Source: JBLRWS01 sp047921075
Lineage (GTDB): Bacteria; Bacteroidota; Rhodothermia; Balneolales; Balneolaceae
DNA: 14,977 nucleotides
Direction of reading: 5' to 3'
NCBI GenBank assembly: GCA_047921075.1
Contig: JBLRWS010000056.1
Span: 1 to 14,977, forward strand
Under the pieces are notes generated by a model that saw only the letters and a list, made by a program, of their open reading frames with translations, ran no database searches and was not told where the DNA came from. Below, piece by piece: positions 1 to 7,140 of this stretch. Both the position numbers and the translations under genes were made by a program. Numbering within the stretch: position 1 is the first letter of the stretch; each line of letters opens with the position of its first letter.

Positions 1-192
1 ATGAAGATGATTATGGCTGGAGGGTGCCCTCCTTGTGCTGCTTGTGCAACTGACTGCCTGAACCTGTACAGCGGCTATCACACAGAGTGCAGTGATACGT
101 TTCTTAGCCATACGGATGAATGGAATCAGTGTCATGAAGAAGTGCATGAGTTAAATAATTTATGCATCAACGACTGTTTCGGCATTCATTAG
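1..192 (+). CDS. Small cysteine-rich peptide, possibly 5'-truncated by the window edge
   Basis: The frame reads 63 residues from an ATG at base 1. I do not recognise a family. It has eight Cys (9, 12, 15, 19, 30, 44, 55, 59) and otherwise acidic and His-rich polar sequence. Cys15, 19, 30, 44, 55 and 59 are spaced 3-10-13-10-3, a mirror-symmetric pattern that would suit an antiparallel helical hairpin with disulfides 15-59, 19-55 and 30-44. Cys9-12-15-19 also spells CX2CX2CX3C, as in 4Fe-4S ferredoxins, but without the usual following Pro and with no second ferredoxin half. Residues 6-9 (A-G-G-C) could be the end of a lipobox or a double-glycine cleavage site if a hydrophobic leader lies upstream, outside the window. 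The stop at 190-192 is two bases from the start of the propeller lipoprotein, so the two are probably co-transcribed and translationally coupled. The coding call is supported by the Cys pattern and coupling; the function is unknown. Confidence 0.55.
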   Translation: MKMIMAGGCPPCAACATDCLNLYSGYHTECSDTFLSHTDEWNQCHEEVHELNNLCINDCFGIH

Positions 193-194
193 GT

Positions 195-1367
195 ATGAAA
201 ATGAAAACAGAGTGGATTCAACCATGGTTCGGTTATCGATGTAAGTTGCTTTGGTTTATGGTATGCAGTACCACAGCTGTTCTTGCATGCAGCAGTGCGG
301 AGCAAGAGCTGTGGAACGACCCTGTCAGTCCGCCGCGCTACGCTGTGGATAACCTTGCCATTGAGTTGCCTCAACTATCGGTAGAATCAGCGGGGGATTT
401 TGCTTCACCCGGTATTATGGCTCCCTATTATCTTGAGCCGGTGCCGGAAAGGCAGTTTGTTGTTGCAAATGACCGGTTGGAACACAAGATTCATCTGTTC
501 GACAAAATGGGCAATCATCTTGCCGCAGCCGGTGGGGAAGGCCGCGGTCCGGGAGAATTTACAGGAGCCACAAGGCTTCATTTGGGGCATGATCATAGCT
601 TGTACATCGTGGATATGCGTCTTCATAGAATTAGCCGTTTCAAGGTGCAAGGCGAAGAGCTGATCTACGATACCTCGTATCCCGTTAACCTGGAAGGCGG
701 CACCTGGCTGCACAACGTGTATGTTACGCAGTGGGGCAAGTTTGGAGTATTCCGATCCATAGTGGATTACAGTTCCGGAGATGAGGCATATTATTTGTAC
801 AAGCTTGATGAAGCATTCAATCAGGTTGAGCAACTATTGGAGTTACCCGGAAATGAGAAAATGTCATTGAGTGAGTGGTCTCACATCGACCATTCGGTTG
901 GACAAAAAACCTTGTGGGACCTGGACGGGGAATGGTTCTATCACACTTCTTCTCACAGCACGATGATTAACCGGTACAATCTCCGGACAGGTGAGTCTGC
1001 CGCGGATGCCTGGTTTGAATTGGCAGAAAGAGAGATTACAACTGAAAACAGGAACCATTTGATGGAATATACATCCAATATAATCCGCAGGTTCCCGGAT
1101 TTGAGAAAGACGATGGAAGCTGTGGCCGTGCTTCCGCTATTCCAGGAATTCCTGGTTCATGATAATGTTCTCTACCTGGTTATTTTTAATGTTGAGGGTA
1201 GTGAACGCACCGAAATCATTCGCATAAATGAAGTAACAGAAGAAGTACACTATATAGATATTCCCCTGAAATTGTGGAGAATTCAGGCCGGTAACGGAAT
1301 GCTTTACGGAATCGAAAACCCTGAGGATAGCGATTCAGTAATACACATTGTAAAACTGGCAGAATGA
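195..1367 (+). CDS. Six-bladed beta-propeller lipoprotein, paralogue 1
   Basis: This is a predicted cell-envelope lipoprotein of 390 residues with no known catalytic activity. From the ATG at 195 there is a basic/hydrophobic signal ending in a V-L-A-C lipobox with Cys32. An earlier in-frame ATG at 162 lies inside the preceding peptide gene and adds 11 residues before the signal, so it was not chosen. Residues 90-109 form a propeller blade (an AND...HLFDKMGNHL pattern) followed by the family hallmark GGEGRGPGEF at 113-122, which closes one blade and opens the next. A C-terminal blade has a shortened NGMLYGIE element. It is the most divergent of the four copies: it lacks the (F/Y)GD or FGE element near residue 60 and the W-P and DD..R(I/L)W elements of the last third. 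Its stop overlaps the ATG at 1364 in an ATGA arrangement. The fold assignment (DUF5128-like group) is good; the ligand or partner is unknown. Confidence 0.85.
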   Translation: MKMKTEWIQPWFGYRCKLLWFMVCSTTAVLACSSAEQELWNDPVSPPRYAVDNLAIELPQLSVESAGDFASPGIMAPYYLEPVPERQFVVANDRLEHKIHLFDKMGNHLAAAGGEGRGPGEFTGATRLHLGHDHSLYIVDMRLHRISRFKVQGEELIYDTSYPVNLEGGTWLHNVYVTQWGKFGVFRSIVDYSSGDEAYYLYKLDEAFNQVEQLLELPGNEKMSLSEWSHIDHSVGQKTLWDLDGEWFYHTSSHSTMINRYNLRTGESAADAWFELAEREITTENRNHLMEYTSNIIRRFPDLRKTMEAVAVLPLFQEFLVHDNVLYLVIFNVEGSERTEIIRINEVTEEVHYIDIPLKLWRIQAGNGMLYGIENPEDSDSVIHIVKLAE

Positions 1368-1459
1368 CCGAACGGTCAAGCAGGAATCAACAAACGATGA
1401 ATGCAATTCAACATGTAAGCAGATATGATTCGCAACGAAGTGGAGAACCGCAAAGCGCT

Positions 1460-2650
1460 GTGAAAAAAATAATACTCGGCTTGATCATCGTATTATCAGC
1501 TTGTACTGAAAAAAATGTTTCAGACGAAAATTTACCAAGTCACGTTCGTGACATGCATAATGTGAACGTTTACTCAATACCTGAAATAACCAATCAAATA
1601 CAGCTGATAAAAGACCAGACTTATGGAGATACAGAAGAGATTTTCTTTTCCCGCATAGGTGAGTTTATTGTTGATAATAAAGGGCGCATATTTATAGCAG
1701 AGGGAGCCGTTGGCAGAAAAACCATACATGTATTCGATTCGGATGGCAATCACTTGGGAAATATCGGCAGAGAAGGAAGAGGGCCCGGAGAGTTTGAAGA
1801 AATTTGTTGTATGAATTTTAATGCAGGTAAACTATATATAAACGATCCGGTTCAGAGAAGAATGAGCATCTATTCTTTAGAAGAATTGAAATTTTTAGAT
1901 GTTTATAGAATTGAAAGAATGAATCTGCCGGAAACTGAAATTGATGGGAGATTTACCGGAACGTACTTTTTTATGAGTCCAGAAAAAATATTGATGGAAT
2001 TTTCCCCGCCTGTAGTTCTGCATCAGAATAGCGACAGTTTGAATAATGCATACTTTTATTATGATGAAAAGTTTAACCTGAGTTCTTCCAGAACTTTTGA
2101 GTTGAAACAGATTCCACATCATTGGGGAGATTTTGAAGGACGGAGAATCAGGGAAACGTTTCCATTTTTTGAAAAATCTTTAATTGCTGTATCGAATACC
2201 GGCAGGATATTTACAGCGATGTCTTCTCATTTTTTTATAAAGGAACTCGATCAGGAGGGTAATTATTTAAAATCGTTTTTTTACCCACATGAAAAATTGG
2301 AAGTTACGAGGGAAGATGCGTTCAAATCATCAAATGTGATGAGCAGAAATATTGCCGAAAATTTAGAATTGCCTGAATATTGGCCGGTGCTTAATTCAAT
2401 GCAGTTTGATGACGAAGACCGGCTTTGGATTTCAACGTTTACAGAAAATGATGACCAATTAAAATGGTGGGTTTTAAATACAGATGGTGAGTTGCTTGGC
2501 ACATTTTATTTTAAAGGTGATCGATATGGGTGGCCGTTACGAAGTGCAAGAAATATGAAAGTTATTCAAAATGGATATTTTTACGCGATGGAGAGAAATG
2601 ATGAAACGGAATTACGTGAGATTGTCAGATATCGAATTAAAATAGAATGA
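1460..2650 (+). CDS. Six-bladed beta-propeller lipoprotein, paralogue 2 (AT-rich)
   Basis: This is a predicted lipoprotein of 396 residues when started at the GTG at 1460. That start gives a compact signal (V-K-K, then a hydrophobic stretch, L-S-A-C at 12-15), with a purine-rich GGAG at 1442-1445 upstream. The frame is open back to an ATG at 1364 that overlaps the previous stop. That start would put 32 polar residues before the signal, which is unlikely unless they are cleaved or act in coupling. Family elements are a YGD motif near residue 55, blade repeat ending HVFDSDGNHLG, GREGRGPGEF at 103-112, an E-Y-W-P then DDEDRLW element, and a C-terminal blade with IQNGYFY and VRYRI. Base composition is visibly AT-rich: a hand count of 1981-2040 gives 23 G/C in 60, against 32 in 60 at 12481-12540 in the efflux genes. 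This may indicate more recent acquisition. It probably lies in one transcript with paralogue 1. Confidence 0.85.
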   Translation: MKKIILGLIIVLSACTEKNVSDENLPSHVRDMHNVNVYSIPEITNQIQLIKDQTYGDTEEIFFSRIGEFIVDNKGRIFIAEGAVGRKTIHVFDSDGNHLGNIGREGRGPGEFEEICCMNFNAGKLYINDPVQRRMSIYSLEELKFLDVYRIERMNLPETEIDGRFTGTYFFMSPEKILMEFSPPVVLHQNSDSLNNAYFYYDEKFNLSSSRTFELKQIPHHWGDFEGRRIRETFPFFEKSLIAVSNTGRIFTAMSSHFFIKELDQEGNYLKSFFYPHEKLEVTREDAFKSSNVMSRNIAENLELPEYWPVLNSMQFDDEDRLWISTFTENDDQLKWWVLNTDGELLGTFYFKGDRYGWPLRSARNMKVIQNGYFYAMERNDETELREIVRYRIKIE

Positions 2651-2665
2651 AGTAAATCCAGGTAA

Positions 2666-2944
2666 TGCTTGCATGAAATATTTCTCCCTCTGATCGCATT
2701 AAAAGTAGATGATGAACACAGAATTTGGGCAGGCATACTTGTCAGCCCAGACCTTGAGAATTTCGAATGGTGGATACTCGACCGTTCGGGGAAACTTCTT
2801 GCAAAGGTAGAGCATCCGAGGAATCAGCTGATTATCGGCATCAAGAACGGCCATCTCTACACCAAAGAGACAGACGAAGAGACCGGTGCTGAGTTTGTCG
2901 TAAAATACCGGATGGATTGGGCGGAGAAGGTTCGTACAGGCTAA
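2666..2944 (+). pseudogene. C-terminal relic of a beta-propeller lipoprotein gene
   Basis: About 92 codons run from just after an in-frame TAA at 2663-2665 to the stop at 2942-2944. They match only the last quarter of the neighbouring propellers: H-E-I-F-L-P-L corresponds to E-Y-W-P-V or E-H-W-P-A, DDEHRIW to DDEDRLW or DDAGRIW, then a W-W-I-L-D-R-SGKLLA blade, and IKNGHLY and VVKYRM at the end. No signal peptide, lipobox or GPGEF element is present, and the only starts are non-ATG (TTG at 2669). The region between 2650 and 2666 is too short to hold the rest, so the 5' part was deleted or lost in a recombination with paralogue 2. Its tail is still clean of stops, so the loss could be fairly recent. 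It is very unlikely to make a stable propeller. Confidence 0.72.
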
Positions 2945-2954
2945 GGATCGTTTT

Positions 2955-4502
2955 TTACGTCACCCAGCCCCGCTTCCGAACCCAAGCCGAGAGATTGGCA
3001 ACCACCATCACAATAACGCCGCCAACCAGCGTGTAGAGCGGCCAGGCAATGGTAAGCGGTTCTCCGGGAAGAACCTGTTGAAAGACCCCATCCACCATAA
3101 AAAGAAGCGACAGAAGCCCGGTAAAAAATCCAATAGCGGCATCGGTTTTGTCCGGTTTGGTGAAGAGCCGTCCCAATAGAAATACTCCCAGCAACCCGCC
3201 GTAGGTGTAGGAGGCGATGCCCAGCCCCAGCTCTACAACAGCCGGCCGTTCGCCACCACTCAGTTGCAGCCAGGTAAACAGAAACGCCGACGCCGTAAGG
3301 AGGATCCCCCAGAAAATGGTGGTGAGGCGCGAAATACGCAGCTCATCGGCATCACTCCAGTGCCGGCCGATCCACGGTTTCAGCAGATCATAGGTGGTGG
3401 AGGAGGCCAGTGCATTGAGCGATGAGCTGAGGCTGCTCATGGCCGCTGCAAAGAGAGAGGCAACAATCAGACCGGCTACTCCGGGCGGCATAAAATCGAC
3501 AATAAAGCGAGCAAAAATCTCATCGTTGGTACGCAGCCCCAGCTCGGCAAGCGACGCACCGGAGTAGAAGAGCCATAACAAGAGGCCGATAATCAAAAAC
3601 AGCCCAAATTGCAGCGCGGCCACAATACCGCTCCAGACCAGCGCTTTTTGGCTGTTTATGACACTGCCCGCCGACAGCAGCCGCTGCACGATCAGCTGAT
3701 CGGTGCCGTGAGAAGCGATAGAGAACACCGCGCCGCCCACCACGGCGATCCAGAACACGTAGGGATCGGCCATGAATTCGCGGAAGGTGAGATCACCCCC
3801 GAACTGAAACAAGGTCAGTTTGCCGCTATCCGACAGGGTAGTCACCATCGCCGGCAGATCCATCGGCAGTTTGTAGAGGATCAGTACAAGCGCAAAGAGC
3901 GCGCCGCCGATATACACCACCATCTGCACCACATCCATCCAGATCACCGCCTTAATGCCACCTAAAAATGTATAAACAAGGGTAACCGCCGCGATAATGG
4001 AGATGGCGAGGAGGTAGATCTGCATATCGCCCCACGTCTCAAACAGGTTGGCAAACCGAAAAAGAATCGCCAGCGGAATCGCCGTCGCGAACAGGCGTAC
4101 ACCGTCGGCCAGAATGCGGGTAACAATAAAGGTACTGCTGGCAATTTTGCGCATGCCGGTGCCAAAGCGCTGTTCCAGATAGTGGTACGCGGTGGTGAGC
4201 TCTCCCTCAACATAGGCCGGAAGAAACCAGACGGCCACAATTACCCGGCCAATAATATAGCCGATGGTGAGCTGCAGAAAGGTGAGGTTGCCCCCGTACG
4301 CCACCGCCGGAATGCTGATGAAGGTGAGGGTGCTGGTTTCGGTGGCCACCACCGAGAAAAGAACGGCCCACCACGGCATGGTTCGTCCGCCCAGAAAATA
4401 GTCGGTACTGGTTTTCTGCTCACCGGCCGACCAGATGCCAAAAATGGCTACCAGCAGCAGAAATACCACAATAATAATACCGTCGAGCAGTGTAAAGCCC
4501 AT
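2955..4502 (-). CDS. Sodium:solute symporter (SSS/SLC5 family)
   Basis: This is an inner-membrane transporter predicted to couple Na+ influx to uptake of a small solute. It has 515 residues from the ATG at 4502; an in-frame ATG at 4544 adds 14 residues before TM1 and is less typical. About 13 hydrophobic segments are visible, beginning near residues 5-24, 44-69, 74-98, 120-148, 160-183, 184-209, 247-266, 287-313, 341-368, 394-414, 422-446, 455-470 and 485-508. Family marks are a DYFLGGR element near 34-40, ATETSTLTF in TM2, GTDQ..VQR.L at 266-277, and AMSSLSSSLNA around 354-364. The serines of the last element correspond to the Na2 site of vSGLT-type carriers. The ATETS element resembles the NIS/SMVT-like branch, but the substrate (iodide, vitamin, organic anion or sugar) cannot be told. 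It is divergent from propeller paralogue 3 and convergent with the relic. Length is normal and no key element is missing. Confidence 0.92.
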   Translation of the reverse strand: MGFTLLDGIIIVVFLLLVAIFGIWSAGEQKTSTDYFLGGRTMPWWAVLFSVVATETSTLTFISIPAVAYGGNLTFLQLTIGYIIGRVIVAVWFLPAYVEGELTTAYHYLEQRFGTGMRKIASSTFIVTRILADGVRLFATAIPLAILFRFANLFETWGDMQIYLLAISIIAAVTLVYTFLGGIKAVIWMDVVQMVVYIGGALFALVLILYKLPMDLPAMVTTLSDSGKLTLFQFGGDLTFREFMADPYVFWIAVVGGAVFSIASHGTDQLIVQRLLSAGSVINSQKALVWSGIVAALQFGLFLIIGLLLWLFYSGASLAELGLRTNDEIFARFIVDFMPPGVAGLIVASLFAAAMSSLSSSLNALASSTTYDLLKPWIGRHWSDADELRISRLTTIFWGILLTASAFLFTWLQLSGGERPAVVELGLGIASYTYGGLLGVFLLGRLFTKPDKTDAAIGFFTGLLSLLFMVDGVFQQVLPGEPLTIAWPLYTLVGGVIVMVVANLSAWVRKRGWVT

Positions 4503-4664
4503 GCCGTTCACATCTAATTTGCAAAACCGAAGAAAGAAACCCAAATTGCCGAAGAGTTCAAAATAGAGGATGTTATTAACGCATGAAAATTGGCCGTTTC
4601 GGATGATGCGTCAATTTCATACTATACAAGCCGTAGCCGAATGTTGTGTGGCTGCAGAAGAGAA

Positions 4665-4678
4665 GGCGATGCATCGCC
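4665..4678. promoter_or_regulatory. Perfect 14-bp palindrome in the divergent intergenic region
   Basis: GGCGATGCATCGCC reads the same on both strands. It sits in the 209-base region between the symporter start (4502, minus strand) and the propeller lipoprotein start (4712, plus strand), 33 bases before the latter. Position and symmetry suit a dimeric regulator binding site controlling one or both genes, or an RNA hairpin in the leader. Elsewhere in this region weaker inverted repeats occur: ACGCAT at 4579-4584 with ATGCGT at 4606-4611, and ATGAAAATTG at 4583-4592 with CAATTTCAT at 4612-4620. I see no confident Bacteroidota-type promoter (TTG and TAnnTTTG) here. The function is inferred. Confidence 0.4.
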
Positions 4679-4711
4679 GTTACGGATTCATCACTCATAG
4701 ATATCTTTATT

Positions 4712-5890
4712 ATGATTTTTATGATCAAACGAGGGCTGCCGGTATGGTTGATGCTGGTTATCGCGGCGGCCTGCTCGCAACCGGAGCCTCTGCCGCTGCC
4801 CGATGAGGTTGCGGCCAAAGAGAACATCACCGTCATTGGCCCCGAGGCCACACCGGCACACACCCTGAGCCTGCATCGAGAGGTTGCTTTCGGTGATACG
4901 GACGATGTTCTGATCAATCGCCTGTTTACAGGCTTTAGTGATGATAGCGATCGGTTCTACCTGCTCGATGCGGCTGAACATACCATTCATGTGTATAACT
5001 CCGATGGCTATCACCTGAAAACGCTGGGTGGCGACGGTGAAGGCCCGGGCGAATTTCGGGGATTGGGCGATGCCCGTATCGTTGGCGACACCATGTGGGT
5101 GCTGGACCGGAATTTGCGGCGTGTTTCCCGGTTTAACCTCTCCTCGCTTTCGTTTGAGAAAGCGTTTGCACTGCCGGCCGATCTGGAGTTTCCCGGCGAA
5201 GCGTTCCGGTATCCGGCCTCCATTTGGGCAGTGGATGAGCACTCCATTGTGGTGGAATATCGTACTGCAATCTCTCCGTTGGATGCACAAGGGGTGGATC
5301 GAACGATCATAGGTGTATTACTCGAGCCGGAGACCGGGGAGGTGATGGCCTTTCCGTTTTATGAGTTCAGAAACAATGATGTGATCGTAGATTTGAATGA
5401 AGGCCGGGCAAGTATGATGATACCGCCCTATGGCCGCAGTTCGCTTATTCAGATGCAGGATGGAGAGATTGTATATGCGTGGAGCGAACATGCACTGATC
5501 GAATTTTACAACCGGGAGGGGGTGTTTACCGGTGGATTTTTTCACCATACTGAACGCATTCCGCTCAATCGCAGCGAGGTGATTGCCGAATATGCCGACA
5601 GGGGGGAACCGTGGACCCGCATGATTCGCAACGCAGAGATGCCGGAGCATTGGCCCGCCATCCGATCCGTGGTGGCAGATGACGCCGGCAGGATTTGGTT
5701 TTCGGTAGTTACCGACGATGAGGAGACCTACACCTGGCGTGTCGCCGATCGGGATGGAGCGCTACTCGGGGAGATTGTGCGTCCCCGCGGTCATCGTATT
5801 ACGCACATTCAGAACGGGTATCTCTACAGTGTGGAAGAGTCGGAAGAAGGGCTTCCCCACGTTGTGCGCTACCGCATTGAATTTGGATAA
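4712..5890 (+). CDS. Six-bladed beta-propeller lipoprotein, paralogue 3
   Basis: This predicted lipoprotein has 392 residues from the ATG at 4712, with a short basic and hydrophobic leader ending in A-A-A-C (Cys21). An ATG at 4721 would give an 18-residue signal and is equally possible. The open frame back to 4646 adds a polar, basic stretch and would include the palindrome at 4665-4678, so it was not chosen. Propeller elements in order are FGDTDDVL at 60-67, a blade with HTIHVYNSDGYHLKTLG, GGDGEGPGEF at 106-115, E-H-W-P then DDAGRIWF in the last third, and the closing blade with IQNGYLY and VVRYRI. It is close in architecture to paralogues 2 and 4. It is the first gene rightward of the divergent region with the symporter, which may reflect shared regulation. 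Ligand and role are unknown; the family is clear. Confidence 0.88.
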   Translation: MIFMIKRGLPVWLMLVIAAACSQPEPLPLPDEVAAKENITVIGPEATPAHTLSLHREVAFGDTDDVLINRLFTGFSDDSDRFYLLDAAEHTIHVYNSDGYHLKTLGGDGEGPGEFRGLGDARIVGDTMWVLDRNLRRVSRFNLSSLSFEKAFALPADLEFPGEAFRYPASIWAVDEHSIVVEYRTAISPLDAQGVDRTIIGVLLEPETGEVMAFPFYEFRNNDVIVDLNEGRASMMIPPYGRSSLIQMQDGEIVYAWSEHALIEFYNREGVFTGGFFHHTERIPLNRSEVIAEYADRGEPWTRMIRNAEMPEHWPAIRSVVADDAGRIWFSVVTDDEETYTWRVADRDGALLGEIVRPRGHRITHIQNGYLYSVEESEEGLPHVVRYRIEFG

Positions 5891-5913
5891 TGCCGGCCCG
5901 TAAAACTTTTTGC

Positions 5914-5943
5914 AGGGTTGCTACGTCGTAGCGCCTGAACCCT
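5914..5943 (+). promoter_or_regulatory. Hairpin with odd-centred palindrome in the leader of paralogue 4
   Basis: The outer arms AGGGTT (5914-5919) and AACCCT (5938-5943) pair. The inner arms GCTAC (5920-5924) and GTAGC (5928-5932) pair around a three-base loop, and a five-base bulge (5933-5937) lies on the 3' side. The element lies in the 80-base gap between propeller paralogues 3 and 4, 27 bases before the latter's ATG, and has no U-tract after it. It may be a weak processing or attenuation structure, an operator, or a dispersed repeat; the sequence does not decide. Confidence 0.35.
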
Positions 5944-5970
5944 TAAACCTGAAAGAAAAAATCCATACAC

Positions 5971-7140
5971 ATGGTCAATAACCTACAACCGCTATTCAAA
6001 AAGGGGATTTTTCTTTTTTTTGTAATACTGATGGCTACGGGTTGCTCTGGAGAAGTTGCGCTCGAACGTCCGGACGATCTGGCTGATGTGGAGCCGCTCT
6101 ATCTGCATGACGGGCGCACGGCTTCTGCACCTGAGGTCAGTCTTACACCTGTAGCTGAATTTGGCGAAGTGGGGGATGTGCTGTATCGAACAATCTCAGC
6201 GGCTGCCGTTACGAAGAGTGGCAGGGTATTTCTGGCCGATCAAAACGAGGGGGTCGTGCACGCCTACGAGCCGGGCGGCACGTACATCCGGCAGGTGGGC
6301 GGCAAAGGGGAAGGCCCCGGCGAATTTCGCACGACCACCAATATCCATGTTCATGGAGATGAGCTGATCGTTTTGGATGTGAACACCCGCCGTCTCTCCT
6401 TTTTTGATGCCGAAACACTGGAATTTGATCGTGCCGTTGCCCTTGAAGGGTCGGGGGAAACGTCCATCAGCAGCCTGCCTATTGGCGTTCGGCCCGTTGA
6501 TGAGGAGAAATTGGTGGTTCTGACGTCACGTTTTACCATGAGTGATGGAAAAGCCAGTACCACATTGATGCCTGTTGTCATCGACCGGGAGGGCACGGTG
6601 TTGAATCGTCCCGAGATTGATGTTCCTGCTACGGAAATGTTGATGCTGCAAAGTGATAATTCCATCAACATGTTTTCGCTGCCGTACAATGAGCGGGGCA
6701 TTCTGGGGTTGCTTGGCCGCGACCGGTTTTTTACGGCCAACTCTGCACGGTTCTATCTGCGCATCTACGATCTGGAAGGCACGTTTCAATACGCTATCTA
6801 CTATCATATGCCGACGATCCCGGTAGCGTTCGACCGGTTGATGAGCGACTATGAGCCGCATGTTCGCCAATCGGCCCGCGAGGCTGGTGTACCCGAGCAG
6901 ATGCCAGTACTCTCCACGATTACAGCGGATGAAGAAGGGCGTTTCTGGGTGGGACTCCCGAATGAAGAAGATGCGGAGCAAACCTACTGGATTCTCTCTA
7001 CGGAGGGAGAGCTGCTGGCAACGGCCACACTCGATGAGAACGACCGAATTTATGCGTTTCAGGATGGCCATGTTTATCTGCTTACTCTCACTGACGAGGG
7101 GCTCCCCCTGGTGGTGAAAAACAGGTATCAATTGCCTTAA
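5971..7140 (+). CDS. Six-bladed beta-propeller lipoprotein, paralogue 4
   Basis: This predicted lipoprotein has 389 residues. The ATG at 5971 gives a textbook signal: KK near residue 10, the hydrophobic run IFLFFVIL, and the lipobox M-A-T-G-C with Cys25. The leader before the ATG is A-rich without a Shine-Dalgarno, as usual in Bacteroidota-like genomes. The body shows FGEVGDVLYRT at 64-74, a SGRVFLADQ blade start near 83-91, GGKGEGPGEF at 110-119, V-P-E-Q-M-P then DEEGRFWVG in the last third, and a final blade with FQDGHVY and VVKNRY. It follows paralogue 3 on the same strand after 80 bases, so it may share its transcript or be partly separated by the hairpin at 5914-5943. No catalytic residues are apparent. 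Such propellers usually act as binding scaffolds, but no ligand can be assigned. Confidence 0.88.
   Translation: MVNNLQPLFKKGIFLFFVILMATGCSGEVALERPDDLADVEPLYLHDGRTASAPEVSLTPVAEFGEVGDVLYRTISAAAVTKSGRVFLADQNEGVVHAYEPGGTYIRQVGGKGEGPGEFRTTTNIHVHGDELIVLDVNTRRLSFFDAETLEFDRAVALEGSGETSISSLPIGVRPVDEEKLVVLTSRFTMSDGKASTTLMPVVIDREGTVLNRPEIDVPATEMLMLQSDNSINMFSLPYNERGILGLLGRDRFFTANSARFYLRIYDLEGTFQYAIYYHMPTIPVAFDRLMSDYEPHVRQSAREAGVPEQMPVLSTITADEEGRFWVGLPNEEDAEQTYWILSTEGELLATATLDENDRIYAFQDGHVYLLTLTDEGLPLVVKNRYQLP

Noticed and set aside
31..57. 4Fe-4S ferredoxin site in the Cys-rich peptide
   Set aside because: CX2CX2CX3C matches in spacing at residues 9-19, but the usual Pro after the last Cys, the ferredoxin fold and a second cluster half are missing. 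A disulfide-rich exported peptide fits better.
162..194. Earlier in-frame ATG for propeller paralogue 1
   Set aside because: It lies inside the Cys-rich peptide frame and adds 11 residues ahead of a signal peptide that is complete from 195.
2945..2957. Bidirectional terminator between the relic and the symporter
   Set aside because: There is a T-run at 2951-2956, but no stable stem before it in either direction.
3609..4517. Plus-strand frames across the symporter gene
   Set aside because: They are antisense to a clear 13-helix transporter and rich in His, Arg and Gln with no motif.
4503..4575. Bacteroidota-type -7 box (TAnnTTTG) for the symporter
   Set aside because: The nearest match on the minus strand (TATTTTG) is one base short and has no convincing -33 TTG at the right spacing.
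4570..4806. Plus-strand frame of 78 codons in the divergent region
   Set aside because: It overlaps the start of paralogue 3 in another frame, carries no motif, and would cover the palindrome and leader.
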